Shown: piece after piece, positions 1 to 11,205 of the stretch
Numbering within the stretch: position 1 is the stretch's first letter
Layout of the letters: every line of letters begins with the position of its first letter
NCBI GenBank assembly: GCA_026724425.1
Contig: JAIUCV010000005.1
Location: forward strand, 35,623,784-35,687,783
Source: Erythrophleum ivorense
Taxonomy: Eukaryota; Streptophyta; Magnoliopsida; Fabales; Fabaceae
Reading direction: 5' to 3'
Length of the DNA: 64,000 bases
The notes under the pieces: generated by a model
Seen by the model: the letters and a program-made list of their open reading frames with translations, nothing else
Told to the model about the DNA's origin: nothing
Database searches by the model: none
Program-made: the position numbers and the translations under genes

Positions 1-2856
1 GATAAAGATGTCTAATTTATGTTAAAAATAAATTCAGACCACAACAGAGGCTGCTAACTACCAAAAATTGATAGAACAATATCAAAGGTCGACTATCATT
101 ATTGGTACTAACCTCCAACTTCAAAAATTCATATCTCCCTGCTCAGAGGTCAAATTGAGGTGATCTCAGTGACCATGGAAAAATTATCATGTATAGTTTA
201 TACTTATAAAATTTCATAAGCATTGGACATCATTTGACTTATGAATGACATAGCCCAAATTTCTAACCATATGAATAGTATCTGTATCAGTTCAACAGAA
301 AATTAGCAACTTTGAAAATTCATAATTAATTCTACAGAACTCCAAATAATCTAATCTTTAGCTTCTTAAAAAGCTCTAGATAAGTTCTACATATATGCCA
401 AATTTCATAGGCAAATTCGTTCATTTAGTTAGATCTTGATATTGGGTTGCAAAATGGCTCATTTGGTGTCATATTAGGGGTCCAAATGGTCCATTTCAAG
501 TTCTAAGGCAACAATGATCACTTGAGCACGTGGGAATGCACCACAATGAATCTCTAAACTTGTCTCAAAGGTGTATAAACCTAGAAATAAAAAACTCACT
601 CATCCACCCCATGATATATACAAGATTGCACATGCTAGCTTTGGCCATTCAATACTCAAAACATGCTATTTTATACATTTGATATCAATTCTCATTCATA
701 CATCATACACTTGGGTAATTACATATGCTCATATGATTACATAACAATTTCATCATATGCCATGTGTATGGCTACAAAAGAAATAAAACTAGGCATTTTC
801 GTACATTTGATTGTCAATCTTCTTCTTGACTTGGTGGCTTCTATTACCTCGCTCAATTGCTCCACCTAGCATGTTAAGACATTGGAGAGGAGGGGATGAG
901 ATTCAAAGAATCCCAATAGCTCATCTCCTTTTCAATCACACACAAAGTATGCAATACAAGCCTTGAAAATGCATGCATGAATATATTGACATGTGTGAGC
1001 ATTCAAGAAACATTATTAGCATTTGAACAAGTCATACATAGCATACATAGACTTGCCAAGTGAGTGGATTAGCTTCACCCATTCACTTATGAATTTTGGA
1101 CTTGCCTCACCCATTTTCTCTAAGAAGTTTTAACTAAACCTCACTCTTAGGAGACTCTTGACTTTGTCTTAACTAATTTTGACTCATCCTCACCATGGTT
1201 AAAGGGTTCTTGATTTCTCCACACTCAAGCAAACTAAGACAAGTACATAAAATATCATTTGAATGCATAAAATATCATCATGGTACCATGGCATATGAAA
1301 TTATGCTAAAATACTTTTTATGGCTTAAAACACACATACACACATCCAAAGACAAGATAAATACACATTCATACATGAGAGAAAGTGGAGAGAGTTGCCT
1401 TTGCCACACAAGCATACTCTTTCTTTGAGCTTTGAGTCCTCTCCCTCGACCTCATACACACAAGGAAGTAGAGATTATTTCTCTTGGCCTAGACATATCA
1501 TATAAAAGCTAATTATACTCTTGAATCAAATTCTAAGGCCATACATTCACTAGAAAAGTTAGGTAGTTCATATAACCCTTTTATGGTTCCATAATGCACT
1601 TAATGAAAAAACCTAAAGAAAACATCATCTTGGCTCCATTCTCTCTATCTATTTAGGATTCTTAGCTCCATTTAAACCTCTTGGAGTCATCACACAATCA
1701 AATCAAGGAGCTTAGCTAGGTGTTACTTTTTTAAGTCATAATATGGAGCCTATGATACCATATTATTATTCATGGCTTCTAAAATTTTTTCAAGACTTCC
1801 TCTCATACTCTCCCATCATACATGACACAAAACTAAGTTGGGAAGGAATTAAAACACTCCCTAGGTGCATGAACCCTCCTAGGCTAAGGCTATGCTTCCA
1901 TATGGCACCAATGGAGTTGTTTTAATTTCTTTGATGGGAGAAGTATGTGGGGGGCTCTCTTGGTGTCTTAGGAACTCATATATACTCTTAGACAACTTAA
2001 ATTACTACTAGGAATCTTCATCTTAGCCTAGATGCAACCAAATCTCTAAATTCCATAACTTGCATTCTAAAGTTCCCTTCTCAATTCTAGTTGTATATTC
2101 TCAATTCTCACACTCTATAACCTTTGTTCCCATAAAGAACACATAAAGAAAAACTCTCCTCCTCACTTTCTCTCTCTAGATTGAAGCTTAAATGGCCTGA
2201 AAATATAAGATTTTGTAAGTGTTTTAAGTGAAGTCTTACTTTAAAATAAAGCTCTCTTCGCATAGATTATTTTCATCTATTGATTTCTTAAAAAGAGTTC
2301 ATTTTTGGCTTGGGTTAGACTTGAATCTTCAAATTTTCAAGAAAAGAAAACCACCATTAGAGAGCTTTTAGAGAGAGGAATAACTTTCCTAACTGGTGTG
2401 AGATAAAACGAAGCCATTTACTTACCTAAACGAAAGCTTAAAGTCTTCTCTCTCTCCCCTTCTTAATGTCACACCATGGTAGCTCAATTTTCTACAAATG
2501 GAAGCTTGGAGAAGGTGATAAGGTGTAATCTTAAGAAGCCTCTTTTATAATTTTTCAAAATGACTATTTTACCCTTATGGGCTTGCTTGCTTTATTTAGG
2601 CTTATTTTAACTCCTTTTTTAGAATCATCTTTTTCATCATAAAATTTAGGTTCTTTAATTCATAAAATGCCTTTGGTTTCATCCAAATTAGATTTAAAAC
2701 CCTCTTGAACAAACTGGTTAAAGTTTAGGTCAACTGACGGTGAAAAACGTCCACTGGAAGGGTTTTAACTATCCCAGGGCTTCCCATGGTTTTCAGGGCC
2801 TCTGAAAACCCTAGAGAACTCAAAATTTTTATTTAAAAAGCCCTCCTGTGAGAATT

Positions 2857-5264
2857 TGATAAGCATAATTTATATATATTTTATTCTCCTTATCTTAGGT
2901 ATTTTAATGATTAAATATGGCTCTAAGACTTCAATTAGATAAGATTTTATTTTAAGTGGTCATTTCTATATTTTAGGAATTTATTTGCAAATTATTAGTT
3001 TTTAATGCTTAAATTTATCTGAAATAATTTTTGTGAATATTCCTATTTGATTTTTCTCACTTCTTTGTGCAGAATTTTAATATGTAATTGGAGCATTTGA
3101 ATAGAAAATTAAATTGAAGAAAAGCAAGTGAGGAAGAGATAAAAATAGAAAGGGACTTGAGCTTGTGTTGATGTGGATGCATGGGCTGAATGAGTTGTGT
3201 GAAGAGAAAGAGCTGCACGAAGGATGGCTTTTCGAGGATAAGAAGCTAGAATGAAGGAAATTAAGAAACACGATGAGAAGCTATACATACAGAAACAAAG
3301 CACTAGTTATAGGCCGTAGCAGAGGCGTGGATGAAATGAGATGAATTAGAAAGAAGAAGCTTGCACGAGCTACATGGATAAGCTACAGGTAGAAACATTA
3401 AAAGTGCAGGACTGCATGTGAAAAAGACGTGGAAAAGCTGGACGAAGCAGAAATAAAGCCATGTGATCTTTAATGAGAACAAAGCTACAGGTTTCACGTT
3501 GAGGCAGCATTTGGTTTGACATGGGCAGCTTGAGTTTATATGCATGCAAGAGAAAGCTGAATTGACACGAGCTGAAGCATGCAGCATGTGGAATAAAAAT
3601 GCAAAGACGTTGAGCTGAAAAGAAGGAGTGAAAGAGCTTAGTTTTAATGTTGAAGTAGCTGAAGCAACGTGGCTGAAACTGAGGAACAAAAACGCTGGAG
3701 TTCAGGCAAGAAACAAGGAAGAAACATGGCTGAAAATAGAGCACGATGTATGAGCTGGAACAGCAGCTGGGAGCATGATATAAGAAGGAAAATGCATGCA
3801 GAAATGTAAGAAGGAAGAGCTGGATCAAGAAGCAACGTGGAGCTGGAAGTACAGTAGCTAAACGAAGAAGGCATGCAGAAGCATCATGTGGTATTAAGAG
3901 AACAAACATATCCAAGAAGCCTCTGTTTTTGAGTTTAAGAACAGAGCAAGACGCTGAAAAGGGTGCTGAACTGGGTAGAACATGGTAAAGAGGGCTGAAC
4001 GTGATTTACTGAGGAACAAAAACGCTGGAGCAGCAGATTTAATGGGTTGTTCTTGCATACAAAGCTATGCGTGGATGAAGGATTAAAAGAAACACGTAAA
4101 AGCAACATGGAGAGTTGGGTGAGACGCAGAAGAAGTGACGCTGAGAAAGAAGCTTTTGTTTTCGAGTTCCTAATTTAAGAAAGATTAGAGCTTGCATGGG
4201 GCGTGAAATATTGAACGAGGAACCTGCGAGTTGGAAGCTCCAGAACATGCAGAACAAGTGAAGGAAGCAGCCTCTGTTTGGAAGCAAAACGAAGAAGAAG
4301 CTACGTTTTTAACGTGGCTGGAATGAGCTCGAGAGAGAAGAATAGGCTGCATGAAGTAAGAAGCAAGCTGAACGAGAAGCTTGAGAGAATGGAAAAAGAC
4401 GTGAATAATAACGATGAGAGGGAAGCTGCATAATACGAAGGAAACCACGTGAAGAATTAACAAAGGAGCTGCAGAAACAGTAGAAGGAATTCAAGTATAA
4501 TAAAATAACTAATGGGACCCACTCTCATATACATATCCATGCAGCATAAAACAAACGAAGAAGCTAAGTTTAGAGAAGAATATCACGTTAATAAGAAGAG
4601 GCTTTGGCACGTGATTTTTAAAGGAAGCAAGAGTTCAGATCCTAACATGATACGTGAGCATGAGGAATTATTATTCAATACGTCTCTAATTTATTCACGC
4701 CTCTCCAACATATACACGCCTCCTTCATTCAAATCATTGGACCCTCATGCCTATATATATCAAGTCATTCCAACCCACTCAAGGATCCACGCCATATACC
4801 ACTCCAATACCATTCATCCATCCATCTCCACATTCCATGATTTTTTAATTCATCTTGAGGCTAGCAAGTAGGAAACTCTTGGAGAAGCTTGAATCCATGG
4901 AAGCATAATTTAGAATTTTGGCTAAGACTTTCCTTATTTTTCCTACATTTTTTTCTTTCAATTATTTTCTTGGTTAAGATGTATTTGATAAGGAAATTTG
5001 TGTAATTATAATTAATGGCTGGTTAGACACTAATTAGGAAGTATTTTTGTTGATTAATTGATCCGATTAATTTCAATATTATTTGAATTCCCATGTATGC
5101 TTTGAAGGTGTTCGATAAAATACATGAGTGGGTGTAATTGTTTAATTTGAGGATTCCTTAATATTTAGTTGGTTAATTAAATATTTAGGATGATTCAGAG
5201 GTTAATCAATCAAATTGGATGTTCATTGATCTTAGAAACAAGAATTAACAGTTTAATGCGGAGT
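2857..5264 (+). repeat. Left arm of the 2.4 kb inverted repeat
   Basis: Reading rightward it pairs with 5669-8087 in reverse complement almost base for base, with scattered substitutions and small indels. One example is one base lost near 4360 relative to the partner around 6580. The inner end is the gcggagt sequence at 5258-5264. The plus strand is purine-rich between about 3120 and 4500. If the arm is an LTR, its U3 is the outer 1.9 kb and R-U5 the inner 0.5 kb downstream of the TATA box at 4752. Confidence 0.85.
4752..4760 (+). promoter_or_regulatory. TATA box in left arm, directed toward the spacer
   Basis: A tatatatat run sits in a CG-poor leader and is followed about 30 nt later by CA-rich, C-rich sequence typical of plant LTR start sites. 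The mirrored copy is at 6187-6194 on the minus strand. Direction is inferred from the surrounding sequence (TATA, then C/A-rich leader), not proven. Confidence 0.5.
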
Positions 5265-5668
5265 GAAATTTTGAGTGGATCGTCGCATAACCCTCAAAAT
5301 AATACTAGGCTGATAAAATATGTAGCGAATGACACAACCTAGGTCATCTCCCTTGGAATTGGCGTTCAATTTTTAATTGAGTGTTCTAAATGTTAAAAGA
5401 CTCTAAAATTTCCTAAACTAGAGGGGTTTTAATTGAATTAAACTAAATTGAATTAAAATTCCTAAATTCTACCTAATTGTATGGATTATGAATGAAAGAT
5501 GGTCTTGTGACTAGCTTCGGATTTATCCCTTAGTATCCACTATCCTTATCCTAATCTAATTATGATTAATTCTGGTCTAAGAGTTCCTAATCGTGTTCAT
5601 AACAATTTATCTTGAGTAACCATGCAAGATTCAAGAAATCAACGGTCTAATGTTTAATTGAGACATCA
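5265..5668. other. Unique spacer between the inverted arms
   Basis: About 400 bp of AT-rich sequence with no inverted counterpart. It has no ORF, no polypurine tract and no recognisable tRNA primer-binding site. It includes a short 'acctaggtcatctcccttgg' stretch near 5337 that resembles non-coding leader sequence of some plant LTR retroelements; that resemblance is from memory and weak. Confidence 0.6.
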
Positions 5669-8087
5669 ACTCCGCATTAAACTGTTAATTCTTGTTTCTA
5701 AGATCAATGAACATCCAATTTGATTGATTAACTAATTGATTAACCTCTGATTCATCCTAAATATTTAATTAACTAACTAAATATTAAGGAATCTTCAAAT
5801 TAAACAATTACGCCCACTCATGTATTTTATCGAACACCTTCGAAGTATACATAGGAATTCAAATAATATTGAAATTAATCGGATTAATTAATCAACAAAA
5901 ATACTTCCTAATTAGTGTCTAACCAGCCACTAATTATAATTACACAAATTTCCTTATCAAATACATCTTAACCAAGAAAATAATTGAAAGAAAAAAAATG
6001 TAGGAAAAATAAGGAAAGTCTTAGCCAAAATTCTAAATTATGCTTCCATGGATTCAAGCTTCTCCAAGAGTTTCCTCCTTGCTAGCCTCAAGATGAATTA
6101 AAAAATCATGGAATGTGGAGATGGATGGATGAATGGTGTTGGAGTGGTATATGGCGTGGATCCTTGAGTGGGTTGGAATGGCTTGATATATATAGGCATG
6201 AGGGTCCAATGATTTGAATGAAGGAGGCGTGTATATGTTGGAGAGGCGTGAATAAATCAGAGACGTATTGAATAATAATTCCTCGTGCTCACGTATCATG
6301 TTAGGATCTGAACTCTTGCTTCCTTTAAAAATCACGTGCCAAAGCCTCTTCTTATTAACGTGATATTCTTCTCTAAACTCAGCTTCTTTGTTTGTTTTAT
6401 GCTGCATGGATATGTATATGAGAGTGGGTCCCATTGGTTATTTTATTATACTTGAATTCCTTCTACTGTTTCTGCAGCTCCTTCGTTAATTCTTCACGTG
6501 GTTTCCTTCGTATTATGCAGCTTCCCTCTCATCGTTATTATTCACGTCTTTTTCCATTCTCTCAAGCTTCTCGTTCAGCTTGTTCTTACTTCATGCAGCC
6601 TATTCTTCTCTCTCGAGCTCATTCCAGCCACGTTAAAAACGTAGCTTCTTCTTCGTTTTGCTTCCAAACAGAGGCTGCTTCCTTCACTTGTTCTGCATGT
6701 TCTGGAGCTTCCAACTCGCAGGTTCCTCGTTCAGTATTTCACGCCCCATGCAAGCTTTAATCTTTCTTGAATTAGGAACTCGAAAACAGAAGCTTCTTTC
6801 TCAGCGTCACTTCTTCTGCGTCTCACCCAACTTCCACATTGCTTTTACGTGTTTCTTTTAATCCTTCATCCACGCATAGCTTTGTATGCAAGAACAACCC
6901 ATTAAATCTGCTGCTCCAGCGTTTTTGTTCCTCAGTAAATCACGTTCAGCCCTCTTTACCATGTTCTGCCCAGTTCAGCACCCTTTTCAGCGTCTTGCTC
7001 TGTTCTTAAACTCAAAAACAGAGGCTTCTTGGATATGTTTGTTCTCTTAATACCACATGATGCTTCTGCATGCCTTCTTCGTTTAGCTCTTGTACTTCCA
7101 GCTCCACGTTGCTTCTTGATCCAGCTCTTCCTTCTTACGTTTCTGCATGCATTTTCCTTCTTATATCATGTTCCCAGCTGTTGTTCCAGCTCATACATCG
7201 TGCTCTGTTTTCAGCCATGTTTCTTCCTTGTTTCTCGCCTGAACTCCAGCGTTTTTGTTCCTCAGTTTCAGCCACGTTGCTTCAGCTACTTCAACATTAA
7301 AACTAAGCTCTTTCACTCCTTCTTTTCAGCTCAACGTCTTTGCATTTTTATTCCACATGCTGCATGCTTCAGCTCGTGTCAATTCAGCTTTCTCTTGCAT
7401 GCATATAAACTCAAGCTGCCCATGTCAAACCAAATGCTGCCTCAACGTGAAACCTGTAGCTTTGTTCTCATTAAAGATCACATGGCTTTATTTCTGCTTC
7501 GTCTAGCTTTTCCACGTCTTTTTCACATGCAGTCCTGCACTTTTAATGTTTCTACCTGTAGCTTATCCATGTAGCTCGTGCAAGCTTCTTCTTTCTAATT
7601 CATCTCATTTCATCCACGCCTCTGCTACGGCCTATAACTAGTGCTTTGTTTCTGTATGTATAGCTTCTCATCGTGTTTCTTAATTTCCTTCATTCTAGCT
7701 TCTTATCCTCGAAAAGCCATCCTTCGTGCAGCTCTTTCTCTTCACACAACTCATTCAGCCCATGCATCCACATCAACACAAGCTCAAGTCCCTTTCTATT
7801 TTTATCTCTTCCTTACTTGCTTTTCTTCAATTTAATTTTCTATTCAAATGCTCCAATTACATATTAAAATTCTGCACAAAGAAGTGAGAAAAATCAAATA
7901 GGAATATTCACAAAAATTATTTCAGATAAATTTAAGCATTAAAAACTAATAATTTGCAAATAAATTCCTAAAATATAGAAATGACCACTTAAAATAAAAT
8001 CTTATCTAATTGAAGTCTTAGAGCCATATTTAATCATTAAAATGCCCAAGATAAGGAGAATACAATATATATAAATTATGCTTATCA
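5669..8087 (-). repeat. Right arm of the 2.4 kb inverted repeat
   Basis: Reverse complement of 2857-5264. It begins with actccgcattaaact and ends with gcttatca. The conserved ORFs seen in mirrored form in both arms come from copying, not selection: the codons read are low-complexity Ser/Phe/Cys/Leu runs and no domain is recognisable. Confidence 0.85.
6187..6194 (-). promoter_or_regulatory. TATA box in right arm, directed toward the spacer
   Basis: Mirror copy of the TATA run at 4752-4760. Because it reads on the minus strand, both arm promoters would transcribe inward, toward each other and through the spacer. Confidence 0.5.
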
Positions 8088-8361
8088 GAATTCCAAAATT
8101 TGCTTAAAATTATAAAATGCCATTACATTTCGTTGCATTTTCGTTAAATTTCATCTAGTTATTCTGACTTCAGTTTCAGGGCACCTTTGACCTTGGATCC
8201 TCATTATTTGAAATCCAGAATATTATTCTAATTTTATTAGACCTTAAATACTTCTCTTTGGGAGACTTTCTTTTGCATCCGATAAATTTTTTACGTTTAT
8301 AGAGAAACCGTACATTACGTTTCTCGCATTTTCTTTCATTTTCAGATAACTGGATATTATA

Positions 8362-9603
8362 TTGTGCATTGAATATATGCAAGCAAATTGATGTAGAGCC
8401 TAACATTGGATCCATTCGCATAAAGCCAACCATGAATTTTAGTTGCATTACATAAGCAACAATCACATAAAGTAAAATCAAGTGACTTTGGATTAGAGAC
8501 CAAAGCAATACACTAAATCAAGTAAACACAAGAAATTGAGATATACATAATTTCAAAATAGACCACAACCAAATGAGATTACTATACTGGCAATTGATAC
8601 ATGTAATAAGGCAAAATAGTTCACAATCTTTGGCACAACAGAAATAGCATTTAAATCCTAATTCAATGAATTGTAAACATAGCACTATTAGCAAAGATTA
8701 ACCATTAGAATTAGATCCAATAATCTAGATCCTTTGAGATTTACAAATACCAATACAATGACAAAGAACATAAGAAGAAATAGCCACAATAAAGGAACGA
8801 AACTCCAGCCAAGTTCCTCCCTAAAATTGAAACCAAGTTTGACAAGAAATAGCCCAGGATCCTAAACTTCAAAATTTTGTAGAACCCAAACCATAGAACC
8901 ATGACCCAAACATTTCCAAAACTTTTTAAAGATTTTGCATAGGAGTGGGATGAACGATGAGAATAAAAATGAATTTATTCTCCTTCTCTTTGAATTGAAT
9001 TTAGCCAAAAATTTTTACAAACTGAATTGAATAAGTAATAAGAGGAGTATAAAAATGCTAAGGTGATTTACCTTACTCTTCTTCTCCTTCTCTCTCCCTA
9101 GTTATTGCTTCCCCTTTTTCGCTTAATCTCTCCACTTCTTTTTTGCTTCTTTCTTTGCATTTTTGGCTCTCCAACTCCTTAGTCTTTTTGGTTTCTTACT
9201 TTCTTCAATTGTTCTCATTTTCCCTCTTCTGATATGTTCCCAAGCATAAAAATGCATTCTTATTTCGTCTCCTCTCTTTTTTTCTGATTTGCCACGTCTT
9301 CGTCCTCATCTATAGCTCATCCCTTTCTGACCTACAACGTCTCGTCCCTGTGCTTGGTCGCCCATAGTTGATATCATCAATTAGAAGTGGTAAATCAAGT
9401 CAAAATCCCAGCCATTGCTTCAATCAACATTTCCTGTTTTGCCACATTGCCCTTTAATAATCAAAACGCCCTATTTTGGCTCACTTCATGGTTGGCTTAA
9501 TTCAGAGGATCCGTTCCCCATTATCAGATGCACCACATAGAAGCAGGGGTGAGTGCAAGGCTAAAACAGAGAGAGCCTTCCAAATCTCTCTCTTCCAAAA
9601 CTC
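8362..9603. other. Intergenic stretch between LTR-a and the CHY zinc-finger remnant
   Basis: No gene is recognised. The 8176-8508 minus-strand reading frame crosses the LTR boundary at 8361 and is not a gene. The last 250 bases (about 9350-9603), with pyrimidine-rich tracts and a gagagagcc-type leader, would be the promoter and 5' leader of the gene remnant that starts at 9604. Confidence 0.4.
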
Positions 9604-10615
9604 ATGGAAAGCTCAACTAATAAACATCTTCATTTTGGGAAGATGGGATATGGATATTTATATATTTCTTCTTCTTCATCTTTCATGCCTTTTGCATTTG
9701 CTTTCGTTAATTGATTTGCGCCATGTTGACATTGCTCATTTGTTGACAATTTCTATTGTTTTTCTTTGGCGGGTATTTATTTGATAGGTGCAAGCATTAT
9801 AGGAGAAGATGCAAGATTTGAGCTCCTTACTGCAATGAGATTTACTTCTGTTGTCATTGTCATAATGAGGCAATGGTATTCCTTGATCATTTCCTTCGTA
9901 TTCTTTCATTCTTTGCTTGAGTTTCTTGCATTTAACTGATCCAAATTCATATTGTTTCCTTAGAGCATGTTGAGTAATATCTATGATCGGCACGAACTCG
10001 TATGCCAAGATGTTGAACAAGTAAGATAAATGAAAATTTGTAACTCTTTGGATTTTCGATTTTTAAGAATAAAATTTGTATTTTATTTTGTATGAATCAT
10101 TAACAAAAGACGATAAGACTCATGCAATTTTTACTTTTCATTGCCGTTTCAAGTTGTTTATGCAGTTTGTGACACAAAGCAGTTAGTATGTTTTATTTTA
10201 TTTTATTTTTTTCCAATTTCGATTGAAAATAGTGGTTTTGTTTATTTTCAGGTTTTAGTTCTATTTTACACTTATTCTTTCTTTCTTATTTTGTAAAGGT
10301 TGCTCAAATTTGCACAAACTTGGCGTCAGAATGGGAGAATATTTCTGCGACATTTGCAAGTTCTTCGATGATGATGTAATGGTCCATTAAATAAATCTGC
10401 CGTATCTGATTTACTTATAATTTTCAATATGATTGATCTTCCTCTACTTTGGTTCTTACTTGTAAGAGATGAACGCGACTGACAAATTGACATTTGGTGT
10501 ATAATCCTGCTTGTGATTGTTAATCTTATCCTTTTTCTAAATGACGCTGATTTTTGTTTACACATTACTATGCAGACGGGGAAACAATAGTTTCATTGTG
10601 ATGATAGTGGGATCT
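9604..10615 (+). pseudogene. CHY-type zinc-finger/RING E3 ligase remnant (CHYR1/RZFP34-MIEL1 family), first five exons
   Basis: Intact family members are E3 ubiquitin ligases with an N-terminal CHY zinc finger, a CTCHY finger and a RING finger. Here exon 1 (9604-9653) gives MESSTN... then FGKMGYG; exon 2 (9788-9875) gives CKHYRRRCKI, stop, then APYCNEIYFCCHCHNEAM; exon 3 (9964-10020) gives IYDRHELVCQDVEQ; exon 4 (10299-10375) gives VAQICTN, a frameshift, then MGEYFCDICKFFDDD; exon 5 (from 10576) gives TGKQ, stop, then FHCDDSGIYR. Intron borders survive at exons 2-5, so it is not a processed copy. Damage: the exon 1 donor reads AT instead of GT at 9654; CGA-type Arg has become TGA in exon 2; there is a TAG in exon 5; a frameshift removes the CTCHY cysteine after CTN; and two further Cys positions read Ser and Tyr. 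Homology fades after about 10615, and the RING part is missing. Confidence 0.85.
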
Positions 10616-10679
10616 ATAGGTTCTCCCAGCTAAAATATGGTTTTCTCGCACAAAATACAAAGCTGCTGATAAAACAGGG

Positions 10680-10941
10680 ATGAAGTTTTTTATCCTCGCT
10701 GGTAATGGGGCTGAAATGGAATATAAAATGCATGGTCTTGGAGTATCAGAAGGAATGACTCAAATTTACTTCCAACCAACGGCCCAGATACATTCTGAGA
10801 TTAGTCAAAAAAAGAAGAAGGGGGTGATTAAAACCCATGAAATAGTAGAATCTGAAGCTTCATGTCCCAAATCGAAAAATTTCGAGTACACAAGGTTAGG
10901 GTTAAGGATTTGCTCGTTCTCGTTCTTACAGCAAGGAGGGC
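10680..10941 (+). repeat. Tandem duplication, unit 1 (262 bp)
   Basis: It starts at atgaagttttttatcctcgc and is repeated immediately downstream from 10942. Both units end in a TTCTTACAG-CAAGGAGGGC sequence that looks like a 3' splice site, and both contain a ggttagggttaagg motif (a telo-box-like element on the minus strand, as in many plant growth-gene promoters). Unit 1 has an aagaagggggtgat stretch that unit 2 lacks. No protein domain is visible in any frame. Confidence 0.85.
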
Positions 10942-11193
10942 ATGAAGTTTTTTATGCTCATTGGTAATGGGGCTGAATTGGAATATAAAACGATGGTTTT
11001 GGGGTATCAGAAGGAATGACTCAAATTTACTCCCAACCAACGGCCCAGATACATTCTGAGATTAGTCAAAAAAAGGGGATCAAAACCCATGAAACAGTAG
11101 AATCTGAAGCTTCATGTCCCAAATTGGAGAATTTTGAGTACACAAGGTTAGGGTTAAGGATTTGCTTGTTCTCGTTCTTACAGCAAGGAGGGC
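10942..11193 (+). repeat. Tandem duplication, unit 2 (about 252 bp), abutting the SKP1-like gene
   Basis: Second copy of the unit above, ending in TTCTTACAGCAAGGAGGGCA twelve bases before the SKP1-like start region. If the AG at its end is used as an acceptor, the unit would be 5' UTR or intron sequence of the downstream gene, and its duplication would alter the leader. Confidence 0.8.
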
Positions 11194-11205
11194 AGAGTTG
11201 TACCC

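Larger units (their letters stand above)
2857..8087. mobile_element. 5.2 kb inverted-repeat (foldback-like) element with TG...CA ends and 5-bp TSD
   Basis: The left terminus TGATAAGCATAATTTATATA at 2857 is repeated in inverse at the right terminus ending 8087. The arms (about 2857-5264 and 5669-8087) are near-identical reverse complements, and the spacer is 5265-5668. The sequence gaatt at 2852-2856 and again at 8088-8092 is a perfect 5-bp TSD, and the target is an ordinary LTR site. TG...CA ends plus a 5-bp TSD are what a retroviral-type integrase leaves, so the arms may be two LTRs in opposite orientation (U3 outside, U5 inside). No reverse transcriptase, integrase or transposase motif is visible. 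The alternative is a foldback or MULE-like DNA element, although a MULE would give a TSD of about 9 bp. The outer arms are strongly purine/pyrimidine-biased, which produces long spurious Ser/Phe/Cys-rich ORFs. Confidence 0.85.
1..8361 (-). mobile_element. Long gypsy-type LTR (LTR-a), minus strand, cut by window edge and by an inserted palindromic element
   Basis: The minus-strand start lies at 8361, where plus reads tggatattata, close to the TGTAATATCC start of the LTR at 54558. Text matching other LTRs of the window runs leftward to 8093 and resumes from 2851 down to base 1. The shared landmarks include the 'agccctcct' stretch near 2840 and the minisatellite of CTCACC / GACTTTTG-type units at about 1050-1215. 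The inserted 2857-8087 element is flanked by gaatt on both sides. No coding domain is visible, so this is an LTR and not the body of an element. Its far end is outside the window, so its own TSD cannot be checked. Family assignment to Tekay-like gypsy rests on similarity to LTRs nested elsewhere here. Confidence 0.75.

Noticed and set aside
3370..3915. 181-residue reading frame on minus, mirrored at 7029-7574 on plus
   Set aside because: Low-complexity Ser/Phe/Cys/Leu composition comes from the pyrimidine-rich strand of the inverted repeat. Overlapping frames in the same arm are equally open, and no domain is recognised.
4512..4871. 119-residue frame (and 126-residue mirror at 6054-6434) starting MGPTLIYISMQ
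   Set aside because: It spans the TATA box and putative leader of the arm. No domain; conservation between arms is explained by the duplication.
10828..11040. 70-residue minus-strand frame in the tandem duplication
   Set aside because: Crosses the boundary between the two repeat units and has no domain; a shadow frame.
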